Positions 14,644 through 17,034 of a stretch of 17,034 nt of DNA are shown here, piece after piece (the first letter of the stretch is position 1; every line of letters starts with the position of its first letter). The stretch comes from an uncultured Clostridium sp. (lineage in GTDB: Bacteria; Bacillota; Clostridia; TANB77; CAG-508): NCBI GenBank assembly GCA_900551615.1, contig URWN01000027.1, positions 1-17,034 of the forward strand. The letters are read 5' to 3'. The notes beneath the pieces are model-generated. The model was given only the letters and a program-made list of their open reading frames with translations, was not told the origin of the DNA and searched no databases. A program made the translations under genes and the position numbers.

Positions 14644-15386
14644 TTAAAAATATTCCTTAAACTAGCAAGCTGTTTATCTTCGCCAACCTCTTCGCTATAT
14701 ACAAAAGAAATTGAAACATAAGCATCTGAATAATAATAATTTATAAAATCTTGGATTTTCATATCATCAATTTTTTTAATTAAATCATCTGCTCTATCAC
14801 CATATGTAGCCTTAAGTGCTTTTTTATAGTTTTCTTTATACTGTTGAGCATTTTCTTTTTGTGATTCTCCACTAATTTGTTTCCTCAATAAACGTATATC
14901 ATTTTGAAAATCTTGTATTGAACGGTATTTATTAATGTTGAATTCTCTTTTTCTGAATTCATAAAACTTTTCATCGTCTATAACATCTTCAACGTGTAAC
15001 TGTCTTTTTCTCTGTTGAACTTTTCCAGTTGTAGTGAAGTCTGGTACACCACCAGTTTTTGCAATTTGTTTCTTTATCTCATTGTATTCTTTTGTTTTTA
15101 CTCTGTTTCTTTTTTCAATTAGTCTTTTTGCTGTGTCAATTTCATAATTAGATAATGAAACACCATATTTATTCGTTTTAAAAGAATAAGCATTTCTTTC
15201 TAATAATTTATTAATTCCTTTTATATAACTGTTGTATTCTGTTCTGTCTTTGAATTCAGATGGTTGTCGTACCTTAAAAGGTACATCAAAATCATATTGT
15301 TCGGCTATTCTTCTTATTTTTCTATCTGCTCTTTTATTTAACTTTCTTAAACTGTCAATTTCTCCTTTTTTCCAACGTATAGCCAA
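14640..15386 (-). CDS. Terminal protein (genome-end primer), phi29 gp3-like
   Basis: Provides the hydroxyl that primes DNA synthesis and stays covalently bound to the 5' ends. The assignment rests on its place directly before and overlapping the polymerase gene, a length of 248 residues (266 in phi29) and composition: very basic N-terminal 130 residues, helical middle, acidic C-terminus. The priming residue is expected late in the chain; S220, S225, S227 and S231 are candidates and sequence alone does not decide. The start is TTG at 15384-15386, supported by a strong AAGGTGGTG eight nucleotides upstream. Sequence resemblance to known terminal proteins is weak, as is usual. Confidence 0.85.
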   Translation of the reverse strand: MAIRWKKGEIDSLRKLNKRADRKIRRIAEQYDFDVPFKVRQPSEFKDRTEYNSYIKGINKLLERNAYSFKTNKYGVSLSNYEIDTAKRLIEKRNRVKTKEYNEIKKQIAKTGGVPDFTTTGKVQQRKRQLHVEDVIDDEKFYEFRKREFNINKYRSIQDFQNDIRLLRKQISGESQKENAQQYKENYKKALKATYGDRADDLIKKIDDMKIQDFINYYYSDAYVSISFVYSEEVGEDKQLASLRNIFK

Positions 15387-15412
15387 TTTTTAACACCACC
15401 TTAAAAAGTATT

Positions 15413-15519
15413 TAGGGTAGTAATAAATACTACCCTATGTATGAAAAAATATGTTTACATACATTTATTAGAACGACAACAAGATTTATTAAATGAGTGA
15501 GATGGAAAATAAATCTTGT
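15413..15519 (-). other. Cluster of three hairpins between SSB and terminal-protein genes
   Basis: The 194-bp gap 15387-15580 has no convincing gene but holds three stems in transcription order: ACAAGATTTATT/AATAAATCTTGT (12 bp; 15479-15490 with 15508-15519), ATGTATG/CATACAT (7 bp; 15437-15443 with 15458-15464) and TAGGGTAGTA/TACTACCCTA (10 bp; 15413-15422 with 15428-15437). On the minus strand the last is followed by AAATACTTTTT and then the terminal-protein ribosome binding site. This could be an attenuator tuning terminal protein and polymerase below SSB, a processing site, or part of a small structured RNA. Confidence 0.6.
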
Positions 15520-15580
15520 AATTTTATAATAAATGTTTTTCCTTTCTTAAAAATATACTAATTAATTGTTACCTAAATCT

Positions 15581-15976
15581 TTAACAAACTTCCAATGTAA
15601 TAAACTTGTATTTTCTTGACTTTTTCTCTGATGCTTTGATTGATAACTCACCGTTCCATTCGCTAGGTTCTCCAAAGATTGTAACAATCTTACCAAAAGA
15701 ATCATAAGCACTATTGGATACTGTGCTGTACGTTTTACCATCTTCATCGAATAAAACAAGTCTTTTTGTTTCCTGTTTTTCTCCATTATCATCTGCAATT
15801 TCACAATCATGAATGAGATAATCAACAACCTTGATAGGCTGTTCAAGATGTTCAGATAATGAATAATCAGTTGCGTTCATTGCGTTAAACATCTTTTTCT
15901 TATCATCGATTGTATCTAATGTGAGTGATGTTACGATAGTTTCATTTGTTCCTGTAATTGTTAATTCATTTGCCAT
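15581..15976 (-). CDS. Single-stranded DNA-binding protein, phi29 gp5-like position
   Basis: A 131-residue protein that would coat displaced strands during protein-primed replication. It contains a likely OB-fold: KVVDYLIHDCEI, KRLVLFDEDGKTYSTVSNSAYDSFGKIVTIFG and KKSRKYKFITLEV, a pattern typical of SSB-like proteins in small Firmicutes phages. Length is close to phi29 gp5 (124 aa). It lies upstream of the terminal-protein gene as gene 5 does in phi29, with AAAAGGAGAG before the ATG and a 194-bp hairpin region after its stop. High expression is implied by the strong early promoter. Confidence 0.8.
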   Translation of the reverse strand: MANELTITGTNETIVTSLTLDTIDDKKKMFNAMNATDYSLSEHLEQPIKVVDYLIHDCEIADDNGEKQETKRLVLFDEDGKTYSTVSNSAYDSFGKIVTIFGEPSEWNGELSIKASEKKSRKYKFITLEVC

Positions 15977-16000
15977 TGTTTTTCTCTCCTTTTAATTAAA

Positions 16001-16270
16001 TTATTCTTCTACTGAATCTGCATTGATACGTTCTTCAATCGGTACTTCTGTTGCAATTGTTAAGAAATCCTCTAAGCTACATTCGTAGCGTTTTTCATGA
16101 ACGATAGTGTTAAGAATGATTGCCTTATGACCACATTCTTTAGTTACCTCTGCAAGAATATCTCGTCCTAAACGACCAGTTTTCTCAACTCTTTTCACCT
16201 CGTGGATTTCCATGTTATCTACATAACCGATAACATATTCATTAAATTTTACTGTTCTTGTAAATTTCAT
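16001..16270 (-). CDS. Small early protein, possible dsDNA-binding gp6 analogue
   Basis: An 89-residue protein not recognised by sequence. The N-terminal half is basic and strand-rich (FTRTVKFNEYVIGYVDN); the C-terminal 25 residues are acidic (LEDFLTIATEVPIEERI). It lies immediately before SSB, the place of phi29 gene 6, whose 104-residue product is a histone-like dsDNA-binding protein that activates replication origins. That synteny is the only support for such a role. The start has AAAGGAG with suitable spacing; the gap to SSB is 24 nt. Confidence 0.6.
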   Translation of the reverse strand: MKFTRTVKFNEYVIGYVDNMEIHEVKRVEKTGRLGRDILAEVTKECGHKAIILNTIVHEKRYECSLEDFLTIATEVPIEERINADSVEE

Positions 16271-16316
16271 GTTTTGTTCTCCTTTCTTTTAAATGAAATT
16301 TAATTGTAATTTATAT

Positions 16317-16712
16317 TTACTCTTTATTTAAAAGAGATAAATAACTTTCTATTGATGATTTTAAATCATCTGATTCTATTTTACAACAATTAAAATACAT
16401 AGTTCTTGTATCTTTATCATATGAAATAGCAGATGTTTTAAAATCAGAACTATATAATCTAAAAATAATCAAGTCTGTTCCATCATATATTTGTTCAATT
16501 TTATAAAAACCAAACATATGTAATTTATTAAAATCTTTTAAAATTAATCTTAAATAATCATCTTTATCATTAATCTTTTCCCAGATATTTTTATGATAAA
16601 TTACTGTTAAACATTTACAATCTTTCAAAATTGTTTTTGAAAAACAATCGTTATGTTCAACTAATAAATCTGAACATATAATTTCATTACTATATTTATC
16701 TTTAATTTTCAT
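16317..16712 (-). CDS. First gene of the early operon, unknown function (131 aa)
   Basis: Unrecognised 131-residue protein with six cysteines, including a CKC at 32-34 and a CC pair at 109-110, and many Lys, Asp and Ile residues. It looks like a soluble alpha/beta protein. No zinc-finger spacing or helix-turn-helix is evident. It is the first gene after the perfect early promoter (16748-16776) and has GAGGTG ten nucleotides before the ATG, so it would be the first leftward protein made after infection. That suggests a host-takeover or regulatory role by position only. Confidence 0.65.
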   Translation of the reverse strand: MKIKDKYSNEIICSDLLVEHNDCFSKTILKDCKCLTVIYHKNIWEKINDKDDYLRLILKDFNKLHMFGFYKIEQIYDGTDLIIFRLYSSDFKTSAISYDKDTRTMYFNCCKIESDDLKSSIESYLSLLNKE

Positions 16713-16747
16713 TTTTTATAAGCACCTCATTTCCTTACTATGTTTAT

Positions 16748-16776
16748 ATTATACTACTTTATATTTGAAATGTCAA
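16748..16776 (-). promoter_or_regulatory. Early promoter, perfect sigma-A consensus
   Basis: On the minus strand TTGACA (16776-16771) and TATAAT (16753-16748) are exactly 17 bp apart. Transcription would start near 16741, leaving a short leader to the ATG at 16712. It drives the replication genes leftward. The DnaA/parS/DnaA cluster lies 56-97 bp upstream of the -35. Confidence 0.93.
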
Positions 16777-16831
16777 GTATAAGTTTGTATTTTTTATGTA
16801 TTTTTAATTTATCAACATCTGTTGAAAACTA

Positions 16832-16840
16832 TGTGGATAA
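16832..16840 (-). promoter_or_regulatory. DnaA box, minus orientation
   Basis: TGTGGATAA on the plus strand is the perfect consensus DnaA box TTATCCACA on the minus strand. It lies 7 bp from the parS palindrome and mirrors another box at 16865-16873. A one-mismatch box, TTATCAACA, is at 16809-16817, overlapping the inverted repeat TCAACA-TC-TGTTGA (16812-16825). Confidence 0.7.
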
Positions 16841-16847
16841 CTTTTAA

Positions 16848-16863
16848 TGTTTCACGTGAAACA
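16848..16863. promoter_or_regulatory. parS: parS site (ParB/Spo0J binding), right copy
   Basis: A second perfect TGTTTCACGTGAAACA, with symmetry reaching 20 bp (16846-16865). It lies upstream of the early promoter and between two inverted DnaA boxes. Together with the copy at 979-994 it places a ParB loading site near each end of the window, 15.9 kb apart. Confidence 0.9.
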
Positions 16864-16864
16864 T

Positions 16865-16873
16865 TTATTCACA
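16865..16873 (+). promoter_or_regulatory. DnaA box, plus orientation
   Basis: TTATTCACA fits the TTATNCACA consensus fully. It starts one base after the parS palindrome and faces the box at 16832-16840, giving a symmetrical DnaA-parS-DnaA arrangement spanning 42 bp. Confidence 0.65.
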
Positions 16874-17014
16874 CGGCTTTGTTTTTAAAACTTTCACATA
16901 CCTCTGATTATGTTCTAGTTTTATATAAATAATTGATTTTGTAGGTTCATCAAAAAATGAACCAGAATCAATGATTGCAAATATGGGATATCGGCAAGGC
17001 TGACATTCAGCAAT
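16865..17014 (-). other. Open frame without a start codon at the right end
   Basis: A 49-codon minus-strand frame (starting IAECQPCRYPIFAIIDSG and ending KTKPCE) has no ATG, GTG or TTG with a ribosome binding site. A TGA precedes it, with FFAKQ in frame beyond. The last ~50 bp of the window are about 50 percent GC, far above the rest, and include the palindrome CTTCGCGAAG at 17021-17030. It may be a gene remnant, host-derived flank or an assembly join. I see nothing else between 16874 and 17034. Confidence 0.3.
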
Positions 17015-17034
17015 TCACTGCTTCGCGAAGAACA

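Noticed and set aside
15417..15535. Open minus-strand frame after an AAAGGA in the SSB/terminal-protein gap
   Set aside because: It would need an ATT start and is largely made of the three hairpins; structured RNA explains it better.
15562..15846. 94-aa minus-strand frame overlapping SSB, and a 68-aa frame at 9666-9872 overlapping the tail knob
   Set aside because: Alternate frames of confident genes with no start signals.
1..17034. tRNA genes, CRISPR arrays, insertion sequences, integrase or lysogeny repressor genes
   Set aside because: None seen; the repeats present are too short or too few for CRISPR, and gene content indicates a virulent phage.

Overview
The window is almost certainly the near-complete genome of a small, virulent, phi29-like podovirus of a low-GC Firmicute, probably a gut Clostridia- or Erysipelotrichia-type host. 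Evidence: a protein-primed family B DNA polymerase next to a terminal-protein-like gene, a phi29-type packaging ATPase, scaffold, BIG2-tailed capsid, tail knob and collar genes, overall AT-richness, strong Firmicutes ribosome binding sites, sigma-A consensus promoters, and two perfect copies of the Firmicutes ParB site parS. No inverted terminal repeat is visible at the two window ends, so the protein-bound termini are probably missing or the ends are not the true ends.

Layout. The left 0.9 kb holds a 23-bp-period array of palindromic operator-like repeats, a promoter and three small overlapping rightward genes ending in a bidirectional terminator. Everything else runs leftward (minus strand). 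Read in the direction of transcription from the right end: an early operon (perfect consensus promoter at 16748-16776; unknown gene; small gene in the position of phi29 gene 6; SSB; terminal protein; DNA polymerase). A second perfect consensus promoter (12966-12994) and a 190-nt structured leader follow, then the late operon: scaffold, major capsid, tail knob, a lysis cassette (XhlA-like protein, holin, GH25 endolysin), upper collar/portal, lower collar, four fibre/appendage-type genes and a tail-tip lysin with an NlpC/P60 domain. After a terminator, the packaging ATPase has its own duplicated promoter region.

How it works together. The early genes copy the linear genome by protein priming. 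The late genes build the prohead, collar, appendages and tail, and lyse the host. The ATPase packages DNA, in phi29 together with a structured pRNA; a candidate RNA lies just downstream of the polymerase gene, where phi29 has its pRNA. Compared with phi29 the early block is inverted, so early and late genes are co-directional, and the lysis cassette has moved to lie between the tail knob and portal genes.

The most notable signal is host-directed. Two perfect 16-bp parS palindromes lie 15.9 kb apart near the two ends, one abutting the ATPase stop codon and the other sandwiched between two oppositely oriented perfect DnaA boxes upstream of the early promoter. The phage encodes no ParB or DnaA, so these sites would recruit host proteins. 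This is consistent with the known use of Spo0J by phi29 to enter spores, but with an origin-like DnaA/parS/DnaA module that I do not recall being described.
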